Source of the DNA: a virus
Virus record (IMG/VR): IMGVR_UViG_3300014325_000019
Coordinates: 1-47,821 of that record
Length of the DNA: 47,821 bases
Reading direction: 5' to 3' (one strand)
Positions 1-7,438 of this stretch are shown in pieces. Under the pieces are notes generated by a model. It saw only the letters and a program-made list of their open reading frames with translations. It was not told where the DNA came from and made no database searches. The position numbers and the translations under genes are program-made. Each line of letters opens with the position of its first letter. The stretch's first letter is position 1.

Positions 1-328
1 CTTAGAGCGTAACTCAGGCTGACTCGCACTGTCAAGCTCAGTCGAGCCGGTCCCCCTTGGCATGGTATGGTCCTTGCCTCGTCTTACTTAATACCTGTAT
101 ACCATCTACATTAGTCTACTTGATTATTTCCTTGACAGTCCAGCCTCGTGTATGCCTACGCCTTGCAGTATCTACTTGACAAGACAATAGGTCTCAGCTC
201 TCAGGCATTTTATCGGCGCTTGCGCGGATATTCATGCCCTACCCCATGGCGGTATGCGGCGCTCTGCTCACTTTCCGGCCATAATCCGCACGATGCATAG
301 CGGCACGCATCATGCTTTCCTATGTGGT
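1..328. other. AT-richer left-end region without a convincing gene
   Basis: No supported gene lies before position 329. The stretch is clearly less GC-rich than the coding regions. It contains promoter-like boxes: TTGCCT at 74-79 with TATACC at 98-103 (18-bp spacer), and two TTGACA boxes at 132-137 and 176-181 without good -10 partners. AATACCTGTATACCA at 90-104 matches 13 of 15 bases of a repeat at 47638-47652 near the other end. If the molecule is circular, these two AT-rich ends would form one regulatory or centromere-like region ahead of the early operon. That joining is inferred. Confidence 0.5.
74..103 (+). promoter_or_regulatory. candidate early rightward promoter
   Basis: TTGCCT (74-79) and TATACC (98-103) are separated by 18 bp in a non-coding stretch and face the early gene cluster. 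The match to sigma-70 consensus is only moderate. The TTGACA boxes at 132 and 176 are alternatives. Confidence 0.3.
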
Positions 329-742
329 ATGACACAACGTGAAGCTAAGCAGGCCGTGCAAGCACTCGGGTTAGTCCTGCGGTACACACCCGAGTATGAC
401 GAATACCGCATTGACTACCGGCCCGATGATGCGCGCCGCTCGGGTGACTCCGCGTACTTCACACAAGACCGCACGGACGCCGTTGACACAGCGCGCCGCA
501 TGGCTGCCTGGCAAGGCGTCGCGACCGTACCTCGCACACATACATTCGTCGGTGATTCTGACAACCGTTCCCATGCGTTCGCATGGGCGGCCGAATACTT
601 CGGCGCCGATGACAGTGCAGCGCTCTTCGTTGCCTATCTCTGCTCACTTGAAGACTCGGAACAATGTCACGTGTTCTTGAATGGTTACCGCGGCGCGCTG
701 ACTGGTTTCACCGAAGCGATCGAAAGGGTTTCAAATGCATAA
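329..742 (+). CDS. small phage protein, MTxxEAxxxxxxLGL type
   Basis: 137 aa if started at the ATG at 329; the frame is open from 254 and 293 also has an ATG. I chose 329 because the residues from there (MTQREAKQAVQALGLVL, then EYDEYRIDYR and a YFTQDRTDAV segment) resemble a small phage family that begins this way and ends its conserved part in xDAVxTARxMA. None of the three starts has a good Shine-Dalgarno. Function is unknown. It is the first gene of the rightward early cluster and overlaps the next gene by 8 bp. Confidence 0.6.
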   Translation: MTQREAKQAVQALGLVLRYTPEYDEYRIDYRPDDARRSGDSAYFTQDRTDAVDTARRMAAWQGVATVPRTHTFVGDSDNRSHAFAWAAEYFGADDSAALFVAYLCSLEDSEQCHVFLNGYRGALTGFTEAIERVSNA

Positions 743-1055
743 GAAATTCGTCTCAGCCTATCAAGGCAGCTCACATTACCTCGTCAATCACGTGATGTAC
801 ACCGTTCGGACGTTCGCGCTTCCCCGTGGATCTCACTGTCCGAATCAATGGCCGTTTGTGCTGTCCGAGGTCGGAACGGTTCGCGCCTATGACTGGCCTG
901 CCGCGGCTGAATTTCCGCCAGCCGAAGTACTCGCGCTCTTCCCCGGCCATGTTGGCGCCCGCGTGAACGCTGATAAGGGGTACGTGCTCGAGCACGACGG
1001 AACGGCGCCGAGTGTCGTCCACAATACGCGCTGTGACTGGTACGAGGTCGCTTGA
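735..1055 (+). CDS. hypothetical early protein
   Basis: 106 aa, starting at ATG 735 inside the end of the previous gene, which suggests translational coupling. No domain is recognised. The protein is soluble, aromatic-rich, without membrane segments, and ends next to the following ATG (TGA then ATG at 1056). Its place in an unbroken run of co-directional tiny genes makes coding likely. Confidence 0.6.
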   Translation: MHKKFVSAYQGSSHYLVNHVMYTVRTFALPRGSHCPNQWPFVLSEVGTVRAYDWPAAAEFPPAEVLALFPGHVGARVNADKGYVLEHDGTAPSVVHNTRCDWYEVA

Positions 1056-1250
1056 ATGACTCGCACTGTCTACACCGCTACCGTTACCGTCATCGTGTCC
1101 CATGACGAAGAGGTCGAGATGGCGTACGACAAGCGCGAAATCGAACAAGCGATCTTGCGCGCCTTTCGCGATTTCAATAACGAGAAATGGATCAGAACGG
1201 CGGACGTCGAAGTACTCGAGGCGGAAACTCAGAAGGACGGTGTTCAATGA
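1056..1250 (+). CDS. small hypothetical protein
   Basis: 64 aa, beginning directly after the previous stop. A beta-strand-like start (TVYTATVTVIVS) is followed by an acidic helical segment (YDKREIEQAILRAF). Its stop overlaps the next start as ATGA at 1247-1250. No family is recognised. Confidence 0.55.
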   Translation: MTRTVYTATVTVIVSHDEEVEMAYDKREIEQAILRAFRDFNNEKWIRTADVEVLEAETQKDGVQ

Positions 1251-1501
1251 CTCTCGCGCGCTTGCTCGAGTTAGGTTTTGACAAGTCAGCACAGCATGGC
1301 CGCCACTTGTCGATCGGTTGCTCACAGTGCGAATCCGCAGCCATCAATGGCGTACCAGCACATGAGCATGGCTGCCCGAACGTTCCGGCCGAATGCCGCG
1401 AATGCGGCCAGCTCTGGCCGACTCGCGATGATGCCGCGGCGTGTTGCGCGCCAGTCGACGACGAGCAGCGCGACGAAGAGCACGACGACGACGACGACTG
1501 A
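1247..1501 (+). CDS. Cys/His-rich small protein with acidic tail
   Basis: 84 aa from the ATG at 1247, which overlaps the previous TGA (ATGA). A longer frame opens at 1187 but would run through the upstream gene. Cys and His residues (IGCSQCES, HEHGCP, ECRECGQ, CC) suggest a bound zinc ion. The last residues are almost all Asp and Glu, a very acidic tail that could act as a DNA mimic or binding tail; that is inference. A hairpin at 1524-1552 follows the gene. Confidence 0.6.
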   Translation: MTLARLLELGFDKSAQHGRHLSIGCSQCESAAINGVPAHEHGCPNVPAECRECGQLWPTRDDAAACCAPVDDEQRDEEHDDDDD

Positions 1502-1523
1502 AAACCGTTCGCGCATCTTTGCA

Positions 1524-1552
1524 GATTGCCCGACCGTTAGGGTCGGGCAATC
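1524..1552. terminator. perfect 12-bp hairpin, terminator-like but no T-run
   Basis: GATTGCCCGACC (1524-1535) and GGTCGGGCAATC (1541-1552) pair perfectly around a 5-nt loop in the gap between two early genes. Neither strand has a following T-tract, so it is not a standard intrinsic terminator. It could attenuate transcription, protect an mRNA end, or bind a protein. Confidence 0.45.
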
Positions 1553-1602
1553 GACAAAGGACGCGAACCATACCGGGCGCGCTCTTTCTCGAGGATCGGC
1601 AC

Positions 1603-1878
1603 ATGACAATCACAGCGAAATTCGACAGTACATGCACACAGTGCGGGCGGCCAGTTCACAAGGGGCAATCCGTCGAATGGACTCGAGGCGCCCGCGGCGT
1701 CTATCACACCGATTGCTCGAGCGCGAGCGCGAACGCCTCGAGCGACGCGAACACGGCGCGAACGCCTCGAGCCGGCCGCGGTCGGTCGCACTATACGCGC
1801 TTCTCGAGCGGCGCCGAAGTCTTCACCAATGCCCGCGGCCGGTGCGAGGATGCGCCGTGCTGCGGCTGTTGCTCGTAA
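1603..1878 (+). CDS. zinc-binding small protein (CxxC...C and Cys-rich tail)
   Basis: 91 aa from the ATG at 1603, chosen because the preceding frame is low-complexity Arg. The start region (FDSTCTQCGRPVHKGQ, then YHTDC) is a treble-clef-like CxxC...HxxC layout seen in many small nucleic-acid-associated phage proteins. A Ser/Ala/Arg linker follows, then a Cys-rich end (CEDAPCCGCCS). The leader GAGGATCGGCAC just before the ATG resembles the leader of the next gene (AAGGATCGACACC). Confidence 0.6.
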   Translation: MTITAKFDSTCTQCGRPVHKGQSVEWTRGARGVYHTDCSSASANASSDANTARTPRAGRGRSHYTRFSSGAEVFTNARGRCEDAPCCGCCS

Positions 1879-1930
1879 GCGCGCGAGCGACCGCGAAACC
1901 GTTTCACTTTTCCCACGAAGGATCGACACC

Positions 1931-2143
1931 ATGAAAACGACGACACTGACAACCTTGACGGCCGAAGAGCGCGCCGCGCTGGATGCGTACGCGGCGATGT
2001 ACGGCCGCACGTGGAAAGACGAGCTGCGATCCGCGTGGATGCGCGCGAGCGAGCCCGGCATCCTGCAAGCGCTTCGCAACAGTCCCCGCTTTGGTCCGCG
2101 TGGCCTGGTGATGTACCGTCCGACCAACCGTCCGGATCTCTAG
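1931..2143 (+). CDS. small hypothetical helical protein
   Basis: 70 aa from the ATG at 1931, preceded by an AAGGA-like site. The core (TAEERAALDAYAAMYGRTWKDELRSAW) is the kind of short helical segment found in many tiny phage proteins of unknown role. There is no membrane segment and no cysteine. The leader resembles that of the gene at 1603, as if both were copied together. Confidence 0.6.
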   Translation: MKTTTLTTLTAEERAALDAYAAMYGRTWKDELRSAWMRASEPGILQALRNSPRFGPRGLVMYRPTNRPDL

Positions 2144-2171
2144 TTCACCGTTCACCGTTCACCCGTTTAGT

Positions 2172-2193
2172 AGTCCCTTGATTGGAGTGACGC
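2172..2193 (+). repeat. leader box copy 1 (AGTCCCTTxATTGGAGTGACGC)
   Basis: First of three near-identical 5' leader boxes; the others are at 2917-2938 and 3206-3229. Each lies immediately upstream of a start codon and carries its own GGAG ribosome-binding site. Confidence 0.75.
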
Positions 2194-2194
2194 T

Positions 2195-2659
2195 ATGAAA
2201 TGCCCGACTTGCGGCCATACCCCGGCCACGAAACGACCGAAACCCAACGCGAGCGATCTCGACTTGACGAGCGCGAGCGAAGCCGATCGCCGAACGTACT
2301 ACGCCCGCACGGCGCCGTTTTTTGATATTCAGTTCATGATCGACAACGGCCGCGGGCTCTCGCCCGAGCTGCTGTCTGACGCGCGCGAGCTGGCCGCGAC
2401 CGTCGACGCATCCGGCCATTTCGCACCAGGCGTGACGCGCGCCAGCTTCTACCGGCAGTACGCCGCACTCTCAGCGCGACGCCGCGAGGAGCGCGACGCG
2501 ATCTACTGGCGGACCGTCGTTATCCCCGCACAAAAGGCGCGCGCATGGGCGCGCATCATGGCCGACAAGGGCGACTCGATCGGCACACGGATCGCGGTCG
2601 CGCTCATGGTGCGGACCGTGGCCGCCGACCGGCGCGCGCAGTACCTCGAGGCAGCCTGA
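2195..2659 (+). CDS. hypothetical early protein with N-terminal CPTC motif
   Basis: 154 aa, ATG at 2195 just after leader box 1 (GGAG 8-9 nt upstream). It starts MKCPTCGHTP, a single CxxC knuckle, then has a long Arg/Ala-rich helical body ending in ARAWARIMADKGDSIGTRIA. No known enzyme domain is seen. Its stop overlaps the next ATG (TGATG). Confidence 0.65.
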   Translation: MKCPTCGHTPATKRPKPNASDLDLTSASEADRRTYYARTAPFFDIQFMIDNGRGLSPELLSDARELAATVDASGHFAPGVTRASFYRQYAALSARRREERDAIYWRTVVIPAQKARAWARIMADKGDSIGTRIAVALMVRTVAADRRAQYLEAA

Positions 2660-2856
2660 TGGCGATCCTCAAGCTGCTGTGTATCGTGGAGATCGAAGGC
2701 GCGCGCGACAGCGACGCCGCGCAACGGCGCCTTGACGCATTCCGCGAATCGGTTTTGCCGGATCTCGAGCACGGCATCACGATTTATCGCGTGGCGGATC
2801 CGGCCGATCTCGACGGCGCGATCCTGCTGGACGGCCGGCCGCTCGGCGCGCGTTGA
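2659..2856 (+). CDS. small hypothetical protein
   Basis: 65 aa, ATG overlapping the previous TGA. It looks like a compact alpha/beta fold (AILKLLCIVEIEGARDS, then a helix, then TIYRVADPADL). A transcription signal begins at its 3' end: the -35 box of the 2853 promoter overlaps its last codons. Confidence 0.6.
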   Translation: MAILKLLCIVEIEGARDSDAAQRRLDAFRESVLPDLEHGITIYRVADPADLDGAILLDGRPLGAR

Positions 2857-2882
2857 CACTCCCCGAAGCGCTGTGCTACATT
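2853..2882 (+). promoter_or_regulatory. rightward promoter with operator between -35 and -10
   Basis: TTGACA (2853-2858), an 18-bp spacer and TACATT (2877-2882), with TG one base ahead of the -10 box (extended -10). This is the best sigma-70-type promoter in the early region. An operator half (2863-2876) fills the spacer and its mirror image lies just downstream. Expected start near 2889, about 55 nt ahead of the gene at 2944. Confidence 0.75.
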
Positions 2883-2896
2883 GCATAGCGCTTCGG
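2863..2896. promoter_or_regulatory. inverted pair of 14-bp operators, AGCGCT core
   Basis: CCGAAGCGCTGTGC (2863-2876) and GCATAGCGCTTCGG (2883-2896) are inverted copies of one site, with centres exactly 20 bp apart around the -10 box. The same site type occurs at 10282-10295, 42755-42768 and 47568-47581. A repressor bound here would block the 2853 promoter. Confidence 0.7.
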
Positions 2897-2916
2897 TTCT
2901 CTCTCTCGCGTTTGGC

Positions 2917-2938
2917 AGTCCCTTTATTGGAGCGACGC
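2917..2938 (+). repeat. leader box copy 2
   Basis: AGTCCCTTTATTGGAGCGACGC, differing from copy 1 at two positions, lies in the leader of the gene at 2944 downstream of the 2853 promoter. Confidence 0.75.
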
Positions 2939-2943
2939 CGGCA

Positions 2944-3207
2944 ATGCACGACACCACACCAGACGTATCCGCCATCCTTCGACCGGGCGATCGTGTCGCG
3001 GTCGCGACCGGCTTTGGATCCGGCCCGATCCAAGAGCACACCGCGATCGATATCGTCGTGGCTGAGTCAGACGCGCGCTTGCTCGAGGTACCGTGGGCGA
3101 CCTTGACCGACCGCGCGATCGTCGTCGACTTGGCCGGCGGCCGTTGGGCGTATGGCTGCCAGCTCTCGAGACCAACCGACCACCCGACCACACAACAACC
3201 CGAGTAG
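2944..3207 (+). CDS. hypothetical early protein
   Basis: 87 aa from ATG 2944, the first start after leader box 2; an earlier in-frame start at 2881 lies inside the promoter/operator and is unlikely. Beta-rich, small-domain-like sequence (ILRPGDRVAVATGFGSGPI ... RAIVVDLAGGRWAYG). It is the first gene downstream of the operator-controlled promoter, so it is directly under that regulator. No family is recognised. Confidence 0.6.
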   Translation: MHDTTPDVSAILRPGDRVAVATGFGSGPIQEHTAIDIVVAESDARLLEVPWATLTDRAIVVDLAGGRWAYGCQLSRPTDHPTTQQPE

Positions 3208-3229
3208 TCCCTTTTTCAAGGAGTGACGC
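3206..3229 (+). repeat. leader box copy 3
   Basis: AGTCCCTTTTTCAAGGAGTGACGC, with a two-base insertion relative to copies 1 and 2, directly precedes the GTG start at 3232 and supplies AAGGAG at 3218-3223. Confidence 0.75.
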
Positions 3230-3231
3230 TA

Positions 3232-3432
3232 GTGACCAAAGTGACCAAACGACAGGCCAACATTATCGACAAGGAGATCGAAGCGATTTTCCGCGAGCAC
3301 TGCGCGGGCGTGCAGATTCCGATCCTGCGACTCTCGGAGATTTTCGCGGCCGGCCATCAGGCCGCGATCGACGGGCGCGATCTGGTGCAGGCCGTCATTG
3401 CCGCCGCGCGGGCGATGGCGGTGCAGTCATGA
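3232..3432 (+). CDS. small helical hypothetical protein
   Basis: 66 aa if started at GTG 3232, set by the AAGGAG about 8 nt upstream; another GTG at 3223 lies inside the ribosome-binding site itself. The sequence is a basic start (TKVTKRQANIIDKEIE) followed by amphipathic helices (AIIAAARAMAV type). Its stop overlaps the next ATG (ATGA at 3429). Confidence 0.6.
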   Translation: MTKVTKRQANIIDKEIEAIFREHCAGVQIPILRLSEIFAAGHQAAIDGRDLVQAVIAAARAMAVQS

Positions 3433-3893
3433 GGATCGAAGACATCAGCGACGAGGTTTGGTCGGTCCCTGGCAAGAATTCGATCATTGATGCGATCGTG
3501 CGCGAGACCGGCTTGACGTGCTACCTCAAAGAAACCCCCGCGCAAGTACTCGCCCGGCATCCTGACGCGATTCGTCAGACGTGGGCGGACTGGCGCCAGG
3601 CCGCGATTGCCCGGCAGCAGACGCCGATCGGCTGGCGCCGGACCACGAAGGCGCGGTATCACGAAATGCTCGAGGTACTGCCGCCGGCTATGTGGATCGG
3701 CGGCGCGTTTCTCGTCGGTGAACCGCAGGATCACGACATCGCGACCGGATCGCCGCGCTTTGATGCATTCCGACACCGCCACGGCGTCTATGAGGCGTCA
3801 GACCGCCCGATCACGCGCGCCGAGCTGCGGGCCGTCCTGGCGCCGCAGTCCGCCAGCATCGCGGCCGACATCATGACGGAGTCAAAATCATGA
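3429..3893 (+). CDS. conserved phage/plasmid hypothetical (LPPxxxxGxxFLVGEPxxH motif)
   Basis: 154 aa starting at ATG 3429 inside the previous stop. The segment YHEMLEVLPPAMWIGGAF, then LVGEPQDHD and a short RFDAFRHR stretch, recalls a conserved hypothetical motif of plasmid- and phage-borne proteins (possibly the DUF1419 group; I am not certain). No catalytic residues can be assigned. It sits directly before the DUF3560 gene with an ATGA overlap, so the two are likely co-translated. Confidence 0.65.
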   Translation: MRIEDISDEVWSVPGKNSIIDAIVRETGLTCYLKETPAQVLARHPDAIRQTWADWRQAAIARQQTPIGWRRTTKARYHEMLEVLPPAMWIGGAFLVGEPQDHDIATGSPRFDAFRHRHGVYEASDRPITRAELRAVLAPQSASIAADIMTESKS

Positions 3894-4774
3894 CGTACCG
3901 TGAACGCCGCGCCGCCCGCGCCGATCGGTTACGCGAATGGTCCGGCAAGCGCGCGACGCGGAGCGCGCAGGCCTTCGCGACCGTCCATCGCATCGCGGAC
4001 GCGATCCCCTTCGGACAGCCGATCCTCGTGGGGCATCATTCCGAGCGTCACGCGCGCCGCGATCAAGATCGCATCTACCGCGGCATGCGGGCCGGCGTCG
4101 ACCACGCTGACAAAGCCGGCGAGATGGCGCGCAAGGCGGACGAGATCGACCGCCAGGCCGACCACGCGATCTATTCCGACGATCCGGACGCGATCGAACA
4201 GCTCACCGCAAAGATCGGCCGGCTCGAGGACGAGCGCGCGCAGATGAAAGCCCGAAACACCGCGTACCGGGCCGCACACCGCGCCGCGCTGGCCGCCATG
4301 ACGCCGTACGAACGGAGTCAATCGGTGCCACACCCGGCCTATGAGCTGCAAAATCTCGGCGGCAACATCACCCGGTGCCGCGAGCGCTTGCGCCTGTTGA
4401 GCGGCACGCCCGCGCCAGAAGCCGCCAGCGTGCCCGAGGGCGCGACCGCGACCGCGCGCGCCGGATTGGTCGTGCACGCCGAGATGACCACGCCTAGCCG
4501 GCCTGGCAAGGCGCCGCGGCCGGTCTGGACGGTCCGCGGCAACCTGGCGACCTGGCGCCCGCTGTTGGTCCGGCTTGATGGGAACTGGTACCGCGGCGCC
4601 TTTTCCTTCTGGGACGATCCGACCGCCGAGATCGAATCGGCCTGTCTTGAGGGCGAGCGCGCCGCGCTCGAGCGGCACCAGCTCGAGGATCCGCACTGCA
4701 CGTGCCCTGATTGCATCCTGGCGCACGCCGCGCAGCTCGAGAGCGAGGGCGCCGCGCCCAAGGCGGCCGAGTAA
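3890..4774 (+). CDS. DUF3560 domain protein
   Basis: 294 aa, the largest protein of the early block. Residues about 41-66 (FGQPILVGHHSERHARRDQD and following) carry the FGQPILVGHHSExRxRRD signature of DUF3560, a family typical of plasmids, ICEs and phages with no known biochemical role. A long charged coiled-coil (about 70-140) follows, then a Pro/Ala linker and a C-terminal part with HCTCPDCILAH, a possible metal-binding knuckle. Start and stop overlap both neighbours (ATGA, TAATG). Confidence 0.8.
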   Translation: MTYRERRAARADRLREWSGKRATRSAQAFATVHRIADAIPFGQPILVGHHSERHARRDQDRIYRGMRAGVDHADKAGEMARKADEIDRQADHAIYSDDPDAIEQLTAKIGRLEDERAQMKARNTAYRAAHRAALAAMTPYERSQSVPHPAYELQNLGGNITRCRERLRLLSGTPAPEAASVPEGATATARAGLVVHAEMTTPSRPGKAPRPVWTVRGNLATWRPLLVRLDGNWYRGAFSFWDDPTAEIESACLEGERAALERHQLEDPHCTCPDCILAHAAQLESEGAAPKAAE

Positions 4775-5118
4775 TGGGCGCCGCAGCTTACAACCGAGGG
4801 ACGCGAGCGATCAGCGCGCAGATCGACCGCGAGCGGCCGTCAAGCGGCCTTCAGCTCTTGCGCGATCTCACGGCCTACTCGGATACGCACGCCACGTGCG
4901 TACCCTTCGCCGACACCGTGATCCGCTTCGGGCCAACGCCCGGCCTGGTCACGCTCATGAACCGCCAGGCCGGCGGCTGGCGCCAGCGCGGGTACGAATA
5001 CCGATCGCTGTGGACGCTCGCCCGCGCCTGGCGGCTGGTGTTCCTGCGGCTGGACGCCGACGAACACGGCCGCTACGTCGCCGTCGCGCCGCAACCGATA
5101 CCACGGGTGCAGCCATGA
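4774..5118 (+). CDS. hypothetical early protein
   Basis: 114 aa. The ATG at 4774 shares a base with the previous TAA (TAATG); the frame is open from 4711 but that would overlap DUF3560. It begins MGAAAYNRGTRAISAQID, an arrangement seen in small plasmid/phage hypotheticals that often neighbour DUF3560. No function can be given. Confidence 0.6.
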   Translation: MGAAAYNRGTRAISAQIDRERPSSGLQLLRDLTAYSDTHATCVPFADTVIRFGPTPGLVTLMNRQAGGWRQRGYEYRSLWTLARAWRLVFLRLDADEHGRYVAVAPQPIPRVQP

Positions 5119-5438
5119 ACCGCGAGCTGTGCCAACAGCTACGGGCCGCCGCGCGCGAAGTGCGAGACCTGGAGGCGGCGATCGAGAAGCATCCGAACAT
5201 CGATCCCACGCGTTTCAACCCCTTGCCCGGCTTGCTCGAGGCGGCGCGCGCGCAGCTCGCGACCGTCCGCGACGCCATCGCGAAGCCCGAGCAATGGACG
5301 GCGCCGGCCGTCGCGATCGTCGATGCCTTACTCGACGTGCCCGGCGTCATCATTCCCGAACGGATCGCCGGCCTGCTGGCCGCGACCATTGCCACGGCCT
5401 TACGCCAGGCCGCGAACCCCGACGAGGTACAACCATGA
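5115..5438 (+). CDS. hypothetical helical early protein
   Basis: 107 aa from ATG 5115 (ATGA overlap with 5118). It is mainly helical: a coiled-coil-like N-terminus (LCQQLRAAAREVRDLEAAIE) and a hydrophobic C-terminal half (VAIVDALLDVPGVIIPERIAG). It is not long enough for confident membrane segments. Confidence 0.6.
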   Translation: MNRELCQQLRAAAREVRDLEAAIEKHPNIDPTRFNPLPGLLEAARAQLATVRDAIAKPEQWTAPAVAIVDALLDVPGVIIPERIAGLLAATIATALRQAANPDEVQP

Positions 5439-5824
5439 CTGCCACCACTGCCGCCGCGCCCGCCGTCGTCAACCTGACCATTCCGATCGCCGTTCAGCGC
5501 TTGCGCGATCTGCTGTGCAACGCCGTCGAAGGCGGATCAACCTATTGGGCGCGCTTCGAAGCCGCCGAGCGCACGCCGGACCTTGACTATCTGCGCGTGC
5601 GCGTCATCGAACACGAGGCGGGCCGGCCGGGCAAACGGCGCGTGAGTTGTTGGATCACGGCCGAACAGCTCGCGACCGGATTGCAACGCCTGGCCATTCT
5701 CGGCGGCGGTAACGATGCGCTCGCGCAACACTTCTGCGACGCGATCGGCGGCGACGGCGGCGACGCCGGGACCGCGGACGTCGTTTTACAAATGGCCGTC
5801 TTTGGAGAGCTGATCTATGGATAG
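5435..5824 (+). CDS. conserved phage protein (DLLCxAxEGGSxYW family)
   Basis: 129 aa from ATG 5435. The order of motifs, RLRDLLCNAVEGGSTYW near residue 25, QLATGLQRLA near 80, and a C-terminal ADVVLQMAVFGELIYG, matches a widespread small phage family of unknown function that I know by this signature rather than by a name. In that family the C-terminal DxxLQxxxFGExxYG is nearly invariant, so the protein is probably intact. Confidence 0.75.
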   Translation: MTATTAAAPAVVNLTIPIAVQRLRDLLCNAVEGGSTYWARFEAAERTPDLDYLRVRVIEHEAGRPGKRRVSCWITAEQLATGLQRLAILGGGNDALAQHFCDAIGGDGGDAGTADVVLQMAVFGELIYG

Positions 5825-6188
5825 GAACACGCCGGCCGCCGAGAGCGGCGACCATCGCGACGAATTCGATCGGCTGCTCGGCGCGCTGCAAGGCTTGCCC
5901 GACGTCACCGAGAGCCGGCCGACCACGGTACAGACGATTCAACCGTTGTTGGGTACGAGTCAGACCTATATTGTCCGGACCTGGCGCCAGATCGACCGCG
6001 GGACCGATAAGACGCGCGGACAGGACACGATTTTTATCGAGTGCGTCAAGGCGGCCGGATCGTTCCGGATCGCCTTGCCGCCCAAAGTTGCCGACGCAAT
6101 CGCGCGCCAGCGGGAAGCGCTCACCGGCAAGACGCGGAGCAAGGCCGCGCGTGCGAACGCGGCCGAACGGAAGGGGAAGAAACGATGA
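5817..6188 (+). CDS. hypothetical protein, possible HTH-like segment and basic tail
   Basis: 123 aa, overlapping the previous gene by 8 bp. Residues about 34-57 (RPTTVQTIQPLLGTSQTYIV) could form a helix-turn-helix, and the C-terminus is strongly basic (SKAARANAAERKGKKR). This would suit a small DNA-binding protein, and it is one of few early candidates for the regulator of the AGCGCT operators. The HTH assignment is weak and made by eye. Confidence 0.5.
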   Translation: MDRNTPAAESGDHRDEFDRLLGALQGLPDVTESRPTTVQTIQPLLGTSQTYIVRTWRQIDRGTDKTRGQDTIFIECVKAAGSFRIALPPKVADAIARQREALTGKTRSKAARANAAERKGKKR

Positions 6189-6451
6189 CCACGTACACGA
6201 CGACGACGGCGATCATGAGCGCCGACCGACAGACGCGCGAGCGCGTCACGTTCTATGTCCCCGATGCCGGCGGGTACGTCCTGTTCCAGACCCCGGCCAT
6301 GCGGCAGCGGCAACAGCTCTGCGAGGACATGGCCACGATGGGCAACACGATGACATCGGCCGGCCCGCGCTTGCAGGACGACATCAGACGGGCGACGCGC
6401 CGGGCATGGCGCAAGGAGCACGCATACCGACAAAGGGACGGCCGACGATGA
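6185..6451 (+). CDS. small hypothetical protein
   Basis: 88 aa from ATG 6185 (ATGA overlap). Thr-rich N-terminus, a beta-hairpin-like stretch (RERVTFYVPDAGGYVLFQT), then a basic C-terminus. Its stop overlaps the ATG at 6448. No family is recognised. Confidence 0.55.
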   Translation: MTTYTTTTAIMSADRQTRERVTFYVPDAGGYVLFQTPAMRQRQQLCEDMATMGNTMTSAGPRLQDDIRRATRRAWRKEHAYRQRDGRR

Positions 6452-6723
6452 AATCGATCACAGAGGCGACCTGGAAGGATGCGGCCGTCATCGAAGTGCG
6501 GTCACTACTGGCCCGCCTCGAGGACGTCGCCGGCACGTGTGCGCGCCATCCTCGGGAAATGCTCACCGCGCCGGTCATGCACGGCACGCTGGAATCGATC
6601 ACACGCCAGGCCGCGCGACTGGCCGACATCATCGACCGGATCAAGGAAGCGCCGCGGGCGCGGGGACACCGCGGCGGCCGGCGACGCGCGGCGGCGCGGG
6701 CGCGGCAACAGGAGAATCGATGA
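6448..6723 (+). CDS. small helical protein with basic C-terminus
   Basis: 91 aa from ATG 6448. Two amphipathic helices (VIEVRSLLARLEDVAGTCAR; LESITRQAARLADIIDRI) are followed by an Arg-rich tail (RGHRGGRRRAAARARQQ) that may bind nucleic acid. ATGA overlap with the next gene. Function unknown. Confidence 0.55.
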   Translation: MKSITEATWKDAAVIEVRSLLARLEDVAGTCARHPREMLTAPVMHGTLESITRQAARLADIIDRIKEAPRARGHRGGRRRAAARARQQENR

Positions 6724-7184
6724 GCCTCATAGACGACATCACCGTCACGATCGACGACGGACACCGGCAAATGCTGTTGCTCGCCCTGGCCGAGTTGTCG
6801 ATCGAGCGTCCCGGCTGGCGGTGGACGCTCGGGGAACTGGCCGCGAAGTACTCGACGGCGCCGACGCTCGAGGACGGCCGCGCACTTTTCGAACAATTTC
6901 GGGCGCTGCACGCGCCCGCCCAACGCCAAGCGATCATCACCGTCGATCCCACGTGCGACGAAGGCTGCCCGGTACACGTGCGGTACACCGATGAGCACGG
7001 CGGCATCTGGGACCACGGGTACGCCGAACTCGGCGATCTCGACTTGCGGCGCGAGATCGAAGAATGGCTGATGCCGAAGCCCCGATCCGCGGCGCCGTTC
7101 GCGGATCTGCCCGACACCCCGAGCCGCGATCGTAAGCTGCTGGCGTGGCGAGACCACGCGCGCGGACTTCCGCGCAAGGAGTAA
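6720..7184 (+). CDS. conserved phage protein (LLLALAxLSxERPGW motif)
   Basis: 154 aa from ATG 6720. The segment MLLLALAELSIERPGWRWTL near residues 18-37 is a recurrent signature in small phage proteins of unknown function. The second half (DPTCDEGCPVHVRYTD) has paired Cys residues. No enzyme motif is evident. The gene ends 5 bp before the next ATG. Confidence 0.65.
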   Translation: MSLIDDITVTIDDGHRQMLLLALAELSIERPGWRWTLGELAAKYSTAPTLEDGRALFEQFRALHAPAQRQAIITVDPTCDEGCPVHVRYTDEHGGIWDHGYAELGDLDLRREIEEWLMPKPRSAAPFADLPDTPSRDRKLLAWRDHARGLPRKE

Positions 7185-7189
7185 CGAGC

Positions 7190-7438
7190 ATGAGCCGACG
7201 ACGGCGCCCGGCCCCCGCACGGCGTGACAGTGCCGACAGCGACGCACGCCGCCGCCTCGAGGCGACGACCCTGTACGACGAGCTGACGGTATGTCAGACG
7301 CGCGCGCATGCAATCACGCTGATCGATCGCGCGCTGCTGCTGGCGCGGATCGCCGGCTCGAATGCGTACATCATCGAAACCAGCCGGCGCGCGCGCGTGC
7401 GCGCAGACGCCCAAAGGAGATCCGCCCGTGCCCGATAA
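7190..7438 (+). CDS. small Arg-rich hypothetical protein
   Basis: 82 aa from ATG 7190 with a GGAG site upstream (AAGGAGTAACGAGC). Basic N- and C-termini flank a helical core (ITLIDRALLLARIAGSNAY). It overlaps the next gene, whose ribosome-binding site (AAAGGAGA, 7413-7420) lies within its 3' end. Confidence 0.55.
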   Translation: MSRRRRPAPARRDSADSDARRRLEATTLYDELTVCQTRAHAITLIDRALLLARIAGSNAYIIETSRRARVRADAQRRSARAR

